Part shown: piece by piece, positions 1-9,095 of the stretch
Layout of the letters: every line of letters starts with the position of its first letter
How positions within the stretch are numbered: position 1 is the stretch's first letter
Assembly (NCBI RefSeq): GCF_900167135.1
Contig: NZ_FUWZ01000012.1
Location: 1 to 39,332 of the forward strand
Length of the DNA: 39,332 bases
Direction of reading: 5' to 3'
Source of the DNA: Chitinophaga eiseniae
GTDB taxonomy: Bacteria; Bacteroidota; Bacteroidia; Chitinophagales; Chitinophagaceae
Translations under genes and position numbers: made by a program
The notes under the pieces: model-generated
Seen by the model: the letters and a program-made list of their open reading frames with translations, nothing else
What the model was told of the DNA's origin: nothing
Database searches by the model: none

Positions 1-592
1 GGTAGAGCAGGTATTGTCTTCGTATATACATATCCGTCAGGCGGTGGTGACCGCACAGGAGGTGCACGGCGCCAAAGTGCTGGTGGCCTATTACGTGCCT
101 GCCGCGGTAACTGATAAATCCGAGCTGAAAAGCTGGCTGCAGCAGAAGTTACCGGAATACATGGTGCCGGCCTACTTTGTGGAAATGGAAGATATTCCGC
201 TCACCAGCAGCGGCAAAGCCAACCGCAAAGCGCTGCCGCCGGTGGGCGCAAATGATGTGATCAGAAAAGAATATGTAGCGCCGGCCACCGAAATGGAAGA
301 GCAGCTGGTAGCTATCTGGGAATCGGTACTGGACATAGAAAAGATCGGTGTGACGGATAATTTCTTTGATGCCGGGGGCGATTCCATTCTGGCTATTCGC
401 CTCGTAAGTCGCATCAATACCCTTGCAGGTACCAGTTATACCCTTGCAGAGCTGTTCCGGTATGGTACGATACAAAGCCTCGCCGCCAGGATAGCGGAAG
501 ACCTGGCAGCTGCGCCCGCCAAATCTTCAGATGAAGAGGATGTAATGGCCTCCTTTGACCTGCTCCGCAATGAAATTCTTCAGAACAACTAA
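1..592 (+). CDS. NRPS, 3' end only (adenylation C-terminus + carrier domain)
   Basis: This is the end of a nonribosomal peptide synthetase whose start lies before the window; the frame is open from base 2 (V-E-Q-V-L...), so the TTG at 14 is not a real start. It shows the last subdomain of an adenylation domain, with the A10-type motif SSGKANRKALP near residues 68-78. A peptidyl carrier domain follows, with the motif DNFFDAGGDSILAIRL, in which the Ser coded at about 383-385 carries phosphopantetheine. A short acidic tail after the carrier could be a docking segment to the next protein. There is no thioesterase, so the chain must pass on. The next NRPS starts 9 bases after the stop, indicating one operon and colinear transfer to the downstream condensation domain. 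Confidence 0.95.
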   Translation, partial: VEQVLSSYIHIRQAVVTAQEVHGAKVLVAYYVPAAVTDKSELKSWLQQKLPEYMVPAYFVEMEDIPLTSSGKANRKALPPVGANDVIRKEYVAPATEMEEQLVAIWESVLDIEKIGVTDNFFDAGGDSILAIRLVSRINTLAGTSYTLAELFRYGTIQSLAARIAEDLAAAPAKSSDEEDVMASFDLLRNEILQNN

Positions 593-601
593 CTCATTTC
601 C

Positions 602-3600
602 ATGACGCAAAATACCGGAAACATAGAAGATGTATATCCTATGAGTGATATACAGAAAGGGATGGCGGCACTGTCACTCCTGCACCCGGGAGAAGGGTTG
701 TATCACGACCAGTTCACCTATCACATCCCGAAGGTGGACGTGGCGCATTTTGATAAAGCGCTGCGGCTCATGGTCCGCAAACACGCCACGCTACGTACAG
801 CCCTCGACGTTATCAACTATAGCCAGGAAGTACAGATCGTCTATAAAGATGTGCCGGTTAGCACCGGAATAGTGGACCTGAATGGCCTTAGCGCTGCGGA
901 CCAGGAAGCTGCCATCCGGGATTATATCCGCGAGGAGCGTAAACGCCCCTTTGATCTGCTGTTGGCCCCCCTTTGGCGAACGACTGTTTTTAACCTCGAC
1001 GCTACCCATGGCGTATTCCTGTTCCAGTTCCATCATGCCATCCTGGACGGGTGGAGCGTCGCTTCCTTTAATACGGAACTGTTTAACCTCTATCAGCAAT
1101 TGCTGGAGCAGCCCGCATTTATACCCGCGCCGCTGAAGTGCAGCAACCGGGAACATGTGTTGCAGGAGCACATCGCTAAGAAAGATAAGAAGAACCTGGT
1201 ATACTGGCAGCAGGAATTGAAGGACTTCAAACGGCTGAATGTATTTAGCAACACTATAGTGGAAAGCAGCTATCAGTCTATTATCCATCCTGCCAAAGCA
1301 GAGCAGTTGAGACAAGCCTGCCGGGAAGAGAAAATTACATTGAAGACGTTGTTGTCCGGATCATTTGTGTATGCCCTTAACCTGCTTACCTATGATTCCG
1401 ACATTACCATTGGGCTGGTATCCAATAACCGCCCGCTGGTGGAGGATGGCGATAAAATATTGGGCTGTTATCTCAATACGCTGCCACTACGCACGCAGTT
1501 GCCGGCGTACAAGCATAAGCCCTGGCGCCAATATTTTCAGGGGATGGAGCGTAAGCTACAGGAAGTAAACAGCACCAGGCTCACGCTACTGGAGATTTCC
1601 AGGCAGCTGGGCGAAGATACCAGCTTCGGTAATCCTTTCTTTGATGTTATCTTCAATTATGTAGATTTCCACGTGTACAATGATGTGGCGGCTTCCGCGA
1701 ACAGCACCACCGGTTACGAGAGTAACAGGATCCGGCTGGCCTCTCACGAAAAAACAAATACTACGCTCGATCTCACCGTTGCCGCCAGGAACAATCATCT
1801 TGTTTTTAATTACCAGTATAACCGCGCGCTGGTGGCGGGTATTACGCCGGGACAGCTGCATGGTTATGTCGATAAGATACTGGATATATTCCTGGAAGAT
1901 GCGTCTGCTTTCGTTAGTAACAGCGCTGTCCTGGGCACTGCATCAGTGGTAAAGCAACTGGAGGTCTCCGATAAGTCGAAGGCCGATTTTCCCCTGGATA
2001 CCAATGTGGTGGATCTTTTTTGCCAACAGGCGGCAATACGTCCGGATGCACCGGCTATCATTTACCAGGATAAGGTCATCTCTTATGGCATGGCTGACCG
2101 CTTGTCCAACCAGCTGGCGCATCACCTGATCCGGCAATACGGCCTTACAGCGGGCGACCTGGTGGGCCTGTTCATGGAACGCAGCGAGTGGCTGCCGGTA
2201 ATGGTCATGGCCATACTGAAAGCCGGTGCCGCTTATGTGCCGCTGGATACCGCGCTCCCGAAAGAGCGGCTGGACTTTATCGCCAATGATGGTAAATTTA
2301 AAGTGATGGTTACGGATCAGTGGCTGCAAAATCTCGCACCGCTGGTCGATTCATTACCTGCTGATCGTCCTGCCCGCGTTATTCACCCTGACCAGGTCAT
2401 TTATAGTATCTATACCTCTGGTTCTACCGGAACGCCCAAAGGTGTGCTGATAGCCCATCGCAGCGTTACCAACCTGATAGCCTGGTTTACGCAACGTTAC
2501 AACATCACTGCTGAGAGCAGGTTTATTCAGCTCACGGCTGCCACCTTTGATCCTTTTGTAGAGGATATCTTTGGCGCCTTCACGAACGGCGCTGTTTTCC
2601 ATATTGTTTCAAACGCATGGCTGTACGATCCTGAAAAGCTGCGGCAGTATATTATTGACAACGGTATTACCATTCTTAACTGTGTGCCGCAGGTGCTCGG
2701 CAATCTGCTGGCTTTCTCAGCGGAGAAAATAACAACGGTTTCGGCTGTTATTTCCGGAGGGGACAAACTGCCGGTAAGTCTGCGTAATACCCTGCTGGAG
2801 CTGGGTTATAACTTATATAACAATTACGGACCTACGGAGATTACGGTAGACGCCCTCAGTGAACAGGTGTCTGCTGAAGGGCCTGTTACCATCGGGCAGC
2901 CTGTGGCCAACTGCAGCGCGTATATACTTGACAGTGAGCAGGACCTGTTGGCAGCAGGCGTTGCAGGAGAGCTCTGTATCGGCGGGGCTGGGGTGGCCAT
3001 AGGTTATCTCAACAATCCCGAACTGACGGATAAAAAATTTGTTCCTGACCCCTACGCCGGCGGAAGAATGTACCGTACCGGCGACCTTGCCCGGTGGACG
3101 CCCTCCGGTACGGTGGAGTACCTTAACCGGATGGACGAGCAGGTGAAGGTGAGAGGTTATCGCGTGGAAACAGGGGAAATAGAGTTTTTCCTGATGCAGG
3201 CAGAAAATATCAAAGAAGTAGTGGTTACTACCTTTGATGCGGGTGCCGGAGAAGTGGAGCTGGCGGCTTATTACGTAGCCAGCGCACCTGTATCGGAGGT
3301 TACGCTGAAAACCTTTCTCTCAAAATACCTGCCGGTCTACATGGTCCCGTCGTACTTCGTGCAGATGGACCAGTTCCCGTTGTCACAGAATGGAAAAATT
3401 GACAGGAAGGCGTTACCTGTTCCTTCAGGCGACGCCGCCGGAGAGGCATTACAGTTACCTTCCGGAGAGCTGGAAATGCAGCTGGCGGTAGTTTGGCAGA
3501 AAGTGCTGGGCAGAGAGCAGGTGGGCGTGAACCAGCACTTTTTCCGTATCGGAGGCAACTCCCTGAAGGTAGTCGCCCTGCAACGTCAGATAAAGAAAGA

Positions 3601-3739
3601 CATGGACCTCCTTGTGGATATCGTAGACCTTTTCAGTCATAATACCATTGAACAGTTTGCCGCGCTGCTGGTGCAGAAAAAGCTGGTGCAGGCGCCGGAG
3701 GCGGAGGAAGAAGCAAGTGTTAATACCCTAAATTTTTAA
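602..3739 (+). CDS. NRPS elongation module, C-A-PCP
   Basis: A complete single-module nonribosomal peptide synthetase of 1045 aa. The condensation domain (about 10-440) has the catalytic motif HHAILDG at 144-150. The adenylation domain (about 470-900) has A3 IYTSGSTGTPKG near 603-614, A5 NNYGPTE, A7 YRTGDLARW, A8 VKVRGYRVETGEIE and A10 NGKIDRKALP. The carrier domain follows, with the pantetheine Ser in GGNSLKVV near residue 987. No epimerase, methyltransferase or thioesterase is present. Reading the specificity pocket by eye against GrsA gives D-P-E-N-I-G-N-V-D-K. The Glu at the third position recalls some ornithine-type codes, so a basic residue is a weak guess. It lies between another NRPS and a KS protein with gaps of 9 and 4 bases, so it adds one amino acid before a possible ketide step. 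Confidence 0.95.
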   Translation: MTQNTGNIEDVYPMSDIQKGMAALSLLHPGEGLYHDQFTYHIPKVDVAHFDKALRLMVRKHATLRTALDVINYSQEVQIVYKDVPVSTGIVDLNGLSAADQEAAIRDYIREERKRPFDLLLAPLWRTTVFNLDATHGVFLFQFHHAILDGWSVASFNTELFNLYQQLLEQPAFIPAPLKCSNREHVLQEHIAKKDKKNLVYWQQELKDFKRLNVFSNTIVESSYQSIIHPAKAEQLRQACREEKITLKTLLSGSFVYALNLLTYDSDITIGLVSNNRPLVEDGDKILGCYLNTLPLRTQLPAYKHKPWRQYFQGMERKLQEVNSTRLTLLEISRQLGEDTSFGNPFFDVIFNYVDFHVYNDVAASANSTTGYESNRIRLASHEKTNTTLDLTVAARNNHLVFNYQYNRALVAGITPGQLHGYVDKILDIFLEDASAFVSNSAVLGTASVVKQLEVSDKSKADFPLDTNVVDLFCQQAAIRPDAPAIIYQDKVISYGMADRLSNQLAHHLIRQYGLTAGDLVGLFMERSEWLPVMVMAILKAGAAYVPLDTALPKERLDFIANDGKFKVMVTDQWLQNLAPLVDSLPADRPARVIHPDQVIYSIYTSGSTGTPKGVLIAHRSVTNLIAWFTQRYNITAESRFIQLTAATFDPFVEDIFGAFTNGAVFHIVSNAWLYDPEKLRQYIIDNGITILNCVPQVLGNLLAFSAEKITTVSAVISGGDKLPVSLRNTLLELGYNLYNNYGPTEITVDALSEQVSAEGPVTIGQPVANCSAYILDSEQDLLAAGVAGELCIGGAGVAIGYLNNPELTDKKFVPDPYAGGRMYRTGDLARWTPSGTVEYLNRMDEQVKVRGYRVETGEIEFFLMQAENIKEVVVTTFDAGAGEVELAAYYVASAPVSEVTLKTFLSKYLPVYMVPSYFVQMDQFPLSQNGKIDRKALPVPSGDAAGEALQLPSGELEMQLAVVWQKVLGREQVGVNQHFFRIGGNSLKVVALQRQIKKDMDLLVDIVDLFSHNTIEQFAALLVQKKLVQAPEAEEEASVNTLNF

Positions 3740-3743
3740 TCTT

Positions 3744-6700
3744 ATGGAACAAGCAGTAGCAATTATTGGCGTTTCATTCGATCTCCCCGGAATGAAGAAC
3801 TGGGAGGATCTCTATCAGTCGCTCGCAGGTACTTCCACTTATATCGGGGACATCTCTGCAGAACGGAAAAAAGACCTTTTTGCGCGTTTTGGTGAATTCC
3901 GGGTGAAAGAAGGGGGATATCTTCCTCAGATTGATCAGTTCGATCCTAAGTACTTTCATCTTACCGGGAAAGAATCTGTGCGGATGGCTCCTGAGCAGCG
4001 GCTCATGCTGATGCATGCGCTGCGTGCCTTCTACGATGCCGGCTATACGGAAAAGCATCTGCGGGGATCGGATACAGGTCTGTATTATGTGTCGCGTAAC
4101 AGCAGTTACCCTATGTTCTTCGACGAGTCACCGGGTGAGTTTGAAGCGCTGCATGGCATTGAGGGGGCCAGGATTGCCCATTACCTGGACCTGCATGGTC
4201 CTGTGATCTCTGTCAACACCACGTGCTCTTCTTCGCTCACGGCGCTGCATCAGGCCTGTGGTGCGTTGATGCAGGGCGATTGCAGCATGGCGCTGGTGGG
4301 CGGTGCTATCCTTGGGGTTGTGAGCAGCGAGACAGCAGACAGGTCGGCCATTATTTCCCGGGTGGGACAATGCCGTCCGTTTGACAATGCTGCGGATGGT
4401 ACGCTCAATGGCGAAGGGGTTATTTGTTTCGTACTGAAACTGTTGTCTGACGCAGTCAGGGACAATGACCCGATATATGCTGTGGTGGAGGGTACTGCCA
4501 TGAATCACGGTGGTGCGCGCATATCAAGTCTTACCGCTCCCAGCGCCGCAGCCCAGACAGAACTGCTGGTGAAAGCATGGCGGCGTGCGGGCGTAAGTCC
4601 TGCTGTTGTCCGTTTTATAGAGGCACATGGTACCGGCACCATCCTTGGTGATCCTATTGAATTCAAAGGCATTGCGGACGCTTTCCGGCAGGAAGGGGTC
4701 ACAGAAGGTGTTTGCAGTATCAGTTCCGTAAAAGGGCAGATAGGCCATCTGGATTCGCTGGCGGGCATCGCCGGCCTGCTGCGCCTCACAGCGGCGCTTC
4801 GGAGTGGCACGCTTCCTGCCCAGGCAGGTTTTGAAACGCTGAATGAACATATCGGCGAAGAAAATACGATCGTGGAAGTGCAGCGTAAAGCAGCCCCGTG
4901 GCCGCTGACCGGAGGGCGGAAAGTAGGAGGGGTGAGCTCCTTTGGTCTTACCGGTAATAACGTACATGCCGTGGTGTCCAGGCCGGACAAGCCTGCCGTT
5001 GTTTATCACGATCAGCCGGTATATTTTCTCCAGCTGGCAGAAAGGACCCCGGAGCGGCTGCAGCAGCTGAAACAGGAGCTGGCCGCTTCGCTGCGTGCAA
5101 CGGATAACGTTAGCCTGGAACCCTGGTGTCAGCAGGTGAACCGGTTGTTTACCCAACAGCCGGTGCAACAGGGATTGTTGTTTAAAGACAAAACAGCCCT
5201 GTTACAGCAACTGGAAGCGCCTTATCAAACATCTTCCCGGAAAAAGCGGTATTTCATCGCCAATATCGATATCCTTTCATTTGAAGAAGTTCAGGTGAAT
5301 GCCCTTTTGAAAGGCAACCTGTTGTTGCGTGAGGAATATGACAAGCTGGTGGCTGGTATGGTACTACCCGGTGCGGTAGCCAGGAATGTCGCCTTCCAGA
5401 CCGCTGTTTGCAAATGGCTGATAGCGGTACTGGGGAAAGCGGCTACCCTGATCAGCCCTAAAGAAGGAAATATTGTACAACAGATACTTGCGGGGACCAT
5501 CGTTCCCGGGGAGGCTTTCCGTATTTCACAGACACCGCATCGTGCAGATTTTAATCACGCCAATTTCCTGAAATACCTGCAACAGCTGCCGGCAACAGAA
5601 GATATGGTGATCTTCGATTTCAGCCACGATAACTTTGCTGCGCCATTTGCGAAAGAACTGACCAACCTGGAGGTGGTAAGCGGGAAGTTGTGCTATGAAG
5701 ACCGGTGCCGCGCCTTTTTTACCATGGTGAACGATGGTAAAGTGCCACTGGAGCCTGTTAATATCAATACGCATGCAACGCTTCCGATGCCGTTCTTTGA
5801 CTTAAAAAGGTATTGGCCTGAGCAGGTGAGGAGCCTCGTGGCAGCGCCTGTAAAAACCGAGGCGCCGGCGGTCGTGGAAACAACCAGCAGCTGGACGCTC
5901 CCCGCCATACAGTCGGAAATTGCTGCTATCTGGCAGCAGCTGCTGGAGATAACAACACCGCTGCAGCCGGAGGACGACTTTTTCCTGCTGGGAGGTGATT
6001 CCCTCCTTGGTCTGGATATGATCGATAAACTGAAGAAGGCTTTTGGCGTCAGTGCCGTTTACCAGGACATGTTCAGCCACCCTTCATTGGAAGGCTTGTC
6101 AGGACTGGTGGCTGCACGTCTGGCCGGACAGGCGGGAGCGGCCGGCACTGCGCAGCCTCTCCCGGAGAAAAAGCAACTGGATAACGACGCCCGTGCCCAG
6201 GCCTATACGTCATTGCTGGAAAATATACAGCACATGGGGCCTTTGGAAAGACTGAAACCCGCGGCTATCCTTGTAACAGGCGCCACCGGTTTTGCCGGAG
6301 GATTTGTCACCCGTTATCTTCTGGAGCATACGGATGCCGTGATTTATTGCCTGGTGAGAGGAGAAGACCAGCATACTGCTGAAACGCACTTCTGGAATCG
6401 TTTTTCCGCTATCTCCGGTATGGATGCCCATCCCAGGATAACGGTGGTCAGGGGGGATGTTACCCGGGAAAATGCCGGTATCAGCATGGCATTGCCCGGA
6501 GTGAGCATGGTGTTCCATTGCGCCGGTTCCCCGGCGTATGTCGGACAAACGGAAAAGCTCCGGGAGCTCAATATAAACGGGACGATCAATGTGTTTAACT
6601 GGGCGGTAAAACAAAAGGTACCTTACTTCCAGCATATTTCCACGGTAGGCATTGCCGGTAGCAGTGTGCCGGAGGAAGGAAAAGTGGCTTTTTATGAAAC

Positions 6701-7373
6701 GGACGTGAACATAGGGCAGGACAATTCCGGCTATATCCACGCCATCACGCGGCTGGAGGCGGAAGAATATCTCCGCGCACATACCCCGGATTTTATGCAG
6801 GTGAATGTATTCCGTATGCAGAATATCGGCGGTAGCCTGGAGGACGGTATATTCCTCAACAATATCGAAAGCAATCTCATTTACCTGCGGTTGCTTACCC
6901 TTATGAAACTGGGATGTTATACAGAACAATTGGCGGCCGTTAACCTAAAAATGGCGCCGGTAGATGTCATGGCGCGGGTAATAGGAGAACTGGCGTTGCA
7001 TCATCATACCCTGTTGCATACTTTTCACCTCACGCTGGAAAGTGGTATGGGACTGCCGCAGGTGATCGCGGCATTTGAAAGCAACGGCGTTATGTTGCAG
7101 GAAGTAAGTACGGCGGTATTCGGGGAAAGAGTGGACCAGTTGCTGCAGCAGGACAAAACCACCGCAGGAAACCTCCTGCTGGTGCTGGAAAAGCAGAAGG
7201 AACAGGAAAGCAGTATCAAGCCTGCTACACCGCGCAATGTGCCTCAGTTGACAAGTGACGCCACGCATTTATACTTAAAACAGTTAAAAATTGATACATA
7301 TTACGACAGGAATCAGTATCTTGAAAAAGTTGTAAAATTTGGTCTGGAAAAGGCATTGTTTCCGGCCGGATAG
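3744..7373 (+). CDS. Hybrid KS - carrier - terminal reductase-like protein (AT-less PKS module)
   Basis: A 1209-aa terminal assembly-line protein. The ketosynthase (1 to about 425) has the active Cys in NTTCSSSL at 161 (usual form DTACSSSL), His295 in EAHGTGT and His335 in GQIGHLDS. About 250 residues follow in which no acyltransferase GHSxG motif is seen, yet a post-AT-linker-like stretch (LPMPFFDLKRYW, about 682) remains. The carrier domain has its Ser in LLGGDSLLGL near 752. The C-terminal part (about 840-1160) is a thioester-reductase-type Rossmann domain with VTGATGFAGG near 843-852 and HISTVGIAG. The expected YxxxK pair is not found: Tyr997 is six residues before Arg1003, with His999 at the usual Tyr place. 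Likely roles are extension of the peptide by a unit loaded by a trans-acting AT, then release as an aldehyde or by a non-reductive route. The last two points are inference. Confidence 0.9.
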   Translation: MEQAVAIIGVSFDLPGMKNWEDLYQSLAGTSTYIGDISAERKKDLFARFGEFRVKEGGYLPQIDQFDPKYFHLTGKESVRMAPEQRLMLMHALRAFYDAGYTEKHLRGSDTGLYYVSRNSSYPMFFDESPGEFEALHGIEGARIAHYLDLHGPVISVNTTCSSSLTALHQACGALMQGDCSMALVGGAILGVVSSETADRSAIISRVGQCRPFDNAADGTLNGEGVICFVLKLLSDAVRDNDPIYAVVEGTAMNHGGARISSLTAPSAAAQTELLVKAWRRAGVSPAVVRFIEAHGTGTILGDPIEFKGIADAFRQEGVTEGVCSISSVKGQIGHLDSLAGIAGLLRLTAALRSGTLPAQAGFETLNEHIGEENTIVEVQRKAAPWPLTGGRKVGGVSSFGLTGNNVHAVVSRPDKPAVVYHDQPVYFLQLAERTPERLQQLKQELAASLRATDNVSLEPWCQQVNRLFTQQPVQQGLLFKDKTALLQQLEAPYQTSSRKKRYFIANIDILSFEEVQVNALLKGNLLLREEYDKLVAGMVLPGAVARNVAFQTAVCKWLIAVLGKAATLISPKEGNIVQQILAGTIVPGEAFRISQTPHRADFNHANFLKYLQQLPATEDMVIFDFSHDNFAAPFAKELTNLEVVSGKLCYEDRCRAFFTMVNDGKVPLEPVNINTHATLPMPFFDLKRYWPEQVRSLVAAPVKTEAPAVVETTSSWTLPAIQSEIAAIWQQLLEITTPLQPEDDFFLLGGDSLLGLDMIDKLKKAFGVSAVYQDMFSHPSLEGLSGLVAARLAGQAGAAGTAQPLPEKKQLDNDARAQAYTSLLENIQHMGPLERLKPAAILVTGATGFAGGFVTRYLLEHTDAVIYCLVRGEDQHTAETHFWNRFSAISGMDAHPRITVVRGDVTRENAGISMALPGVSMVFHCAGSPAYVGQTEKLRELNINGTINVFNWAVKQKVPYFQHISTVGIAGSSVPEEGKVAFYETDVNIGQDNSGYIHAITRLEAEEYLRAHTPDFMQVNVFRMQNIGGSLEDGIFLNNIESNLIYLRLLTLMKLGCYTEQLAAVNLKMAPVDVMARVIGELALHHHTLLHTFHLTLESGMGLPQVIAAFESNGVMLQEVSTAVFGERVDQLLQQDKTTAGNLLLVLEKQKEQESSIKPATPRNVPQLTSDATHLYLKQLKIDTYYDRNQYLEKVVKFGLEKALFPAG

Positions 7374-7392
7374 CCCACTAAAATCATGTCTT

Positions 7393-7962
7393 ATGAAGAA
7401 ACTCTTTTTTGTTGTTTTGTATCTGTTGCCAGTTATGTTGTTCGCCCAATCGACGCCTGATAAGGCTGTTAAAGCAGATAACTACACCATTCTGCGCCTG
7501 CTGATGATCAATCAGCAGGAAGAAATTTTACTCGTAAAATATAAAACCGGCTGGCTCACGCCATCGCTGCGTTATAATGAAAACCAGAGCATCAAAGGCG
7601 CCCTGGATAGCCTGGCAAGGGAATTCGGTTATGAAATTACTGTTCCGCAGTTACGTGCCATGGTAACCTTTCAGTTCGATTTTAAGCCTGTCGTTTCCAT
7701 TCGAACGCATTACGCGGCGCATGTTTCCGGCGGTAAGCTGAAGTCGCCGAAAGACGTAGCAGAAGTAAAATGGGTGTCGCGGAAAGAAGCGGAAACGCTG
7801 ATGTCATTGCCGGGAACAGAAGCGGTAGATGCGATCCGTTTGACCACCATGCAGATATTGAATCATCCTGAGACTATCTGGGGAGGTTCTTTTCTGGTGC
7901 CGGAAACAGGGACTGCCTGTAGAATGCCGGAGCCCTTCTACGCGGTGGGCAGGAGTAAATAG
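7393..7962 (+). CDS. Exported NUDIX-fold protein with degenerate catalytic box
   Basis: A 189-aa protein. The chosen ATG gives a clear signal peptide (MKKLFFVVLYLLPVMLFAQS); an upstream in-frame start would overlap the end of the reductase gene and bury the signal. The body resembles a NUDIX hydrolase fold, with a strand motif like LRLLMINQQEEILLVKYK, a helix region GALDSLAREFGYEI where the NUDIX box belongs, and a late KWVSRKEAETL segment. The box lacks the REUxEE glutamates that bind metal in active NUDIX enzymes, so pyrophosphohydrolase activity is doubtful. It starts 19 bases after the megasynthase stop and is the last gene before a strong terminator, so it is probably co-transcribed. Its envelope location sets it apart from the cytosolic synthetase. 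A binding or immunity-like role is possible but unproven. Confidence 0.7.
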   Translation: MKKLFFVVLYLLPVMLFAQSTPDKAVKADNYTILRLLMINQQEEILLVKYKTGWLTPSLRYNENQSIKGALDSLAREFGYEITVPQLRAMVTFQFDFKPVVSIRTHYAAHVSGGKLKSPKDVAEVKWVSRKEAETLMSLPGTEAVDAIRLTTMQILNHPETIWGGSFLVPETGTACRMPEPFYAVGRSK

Positions 7963-8000
7963 CGCTTAAAAATATTGTCAATAAACACGCTGACAGCATC

Positions 8001-8039
8001 GGCGTCCTGGTTTACCGGAGTAACCAGGACGCCTTTTTT
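8001..8039 (+). terminator. Rho-independent terminator of the NRPS operon
   Basis: A perfect 12-bp inverted repeat, GGCGTCCTGGTT (8001-8012) and AACCAGGACGCC (8022-8033), has a 9-base loop and is followed by six T residues. It closes the plus-strand NRPS operon. Its 3' T-run overlaps the stop codon of the convergent terpene synthase gene. Confidence 0.9.
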
Positions 8040-9054
8040 ATGTAGTCATCCGATTATTGTTGAGGGCTGTCTTTTCAGGCCAGGCAAATCCCTTTCCCCC
8101 GGGAAGATATCTTTCTGTTTCCTGAACATAAAATGTATTCACGCCCTGGACGCCGAGCCCAAAATAGTAGACGAATTTGTCTACATGCTCCTGGTATTCT
8201 CCAAACTCCCTGTACTCCCGGTGTATGGTAAGCAACTCTTCAAGGTCTTCGTTGTGGATGCGTAATGTCTCCTTGCAGGCATCTTCGAGGGAGAGACCAT
8301 ATTGGCGTTGAAGCACAAAAACGACATTAAAAACTTCTGTTCCTTTGGCCAGCTCCTTGGGCAGGGAGTGAATATCATTCTGCCAGACAATAATTCTGAC
8401 CATCAGGGTCATCATGCGCTGAATGACACAGTGGTCGACAATGTGGTCGGGCAAGACCAGTCCTGATTCAATCTCTCCCAAAACCAGGTAGGGGTACATC
8501 AGCACGGCATATTCACGGATGGCTTTATATACCGCGAAAGAGGGTGGCGGTTGATTCGCGGCTTTGTAGGAGTGTTCTATTTCAATGCCGTACCTGAAGG
8601 TCAGATAGAAGTATCGAATGAAACGCTTCATCCATATTTCGGGCATAAATGCGCGGAATTCATCCCTGAGAAGCGCCAGGTGCTGATAAATGGCGTTTTC
8701 CTCCGGCAAGGGAGGGGCGCCATTCAGGATTTCCATGCAACGGGCACGCTGTTGTTGCTTTTCTTCCAACGACAGATCTTCCAGCTGGTCGTCGAGTACA
8801 ACATACTGAAGCATGAACCTGTTGCAGGGGATCGTTTGTTCATACGTCAGGTCAGGCCACATACAGGCAGTGCATGCGTGCAACCGCATTTTTTTATACT
8901 TCGTTATTTGTTCAGGTGTCAGGAATGTATAGTCGTTATCGATCCATGATTCCATATCCCTGCCCATTTGTTCAAGATGGGGATTGACGAGGTTGGGCCA
9001 TGGATAGTAGTTTAAAGGCAGAAAGTCTCTTGGGTTGATTGCTTCAGGTGTCAT
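8038..9054 (-). CDS. Class I terpene synthase (first of the tandem three, promoter-distal)
   Basis: A 338-aa class I terpene cyclase, which ionises a linear prenyl diphosphate with Mg2+ and cyclises it. All hallmark sites are present: the Asp-rich motif LDDQLED with Asp88, Asp89 and Glu92; the pyrophosphate-sensor Arg180, exactly 46 residues before Asn226; the NSE triad NDIHSLPKE (Asn226, Ser230, Glu234); and the C-terminal RY pair Arg315-Tyr316 in TERYLPGG. There is one alpha domain and no class II DxDD motif. The N-terminus begins close to the expected PWPN segment, which supports the ATG start. It is 41 bases downstream of the next terpene synthase and is the last gene of a three-gene operon. 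Substrate chain length cannot be read from the sequence. Confidence 0.95.
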   Translation of the reverse strand: MTPEAINPRDFLPLNYYPWPNLVNPHLEQMGRDMESWIDNDYTFLTPEQITKYKKMRLHACTACMWPDLTYEQTIPCNRFMLQYVVLDDQLEDLSLEEKQQQRARCMEILNGAPPLPEENAIYQHLALLRDEFRAFMPEIWMKRFIRYFYLTFRYGIEIEHSYKAANQPPPSFAVYKAIREYAVLMYPYLVLGEIESGLVLPDHIVDHCVIQRMMTLMVRIIVWQNDIHSLPKELAKGTEVFNVVFVLQRQYGLSLEDACKETLRIHNEDLEELLTIHREYREFGEYQEHVDKFVYYFGLGVQGVNTFYVQETERYLPGGKGFAWPEKTALNNNRMTT

Positions 9055-9095
9055 TATGATGTTTTTAATGTTAGGTGCAGTATGCCCGGGTGCTG

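Noticed and set aside
6210..6929. Minus-strand frame of 239 codons inside the reductase domain
   Set aside because: It is antisense to a well-supported domain, with no family motif and no promoter.
8551..8949. Plus-strand frame of 132 codons opposite the first terpene synthase
   Set aside because: It is a shadow of a gene with complete catalytic motifs on the other strand.
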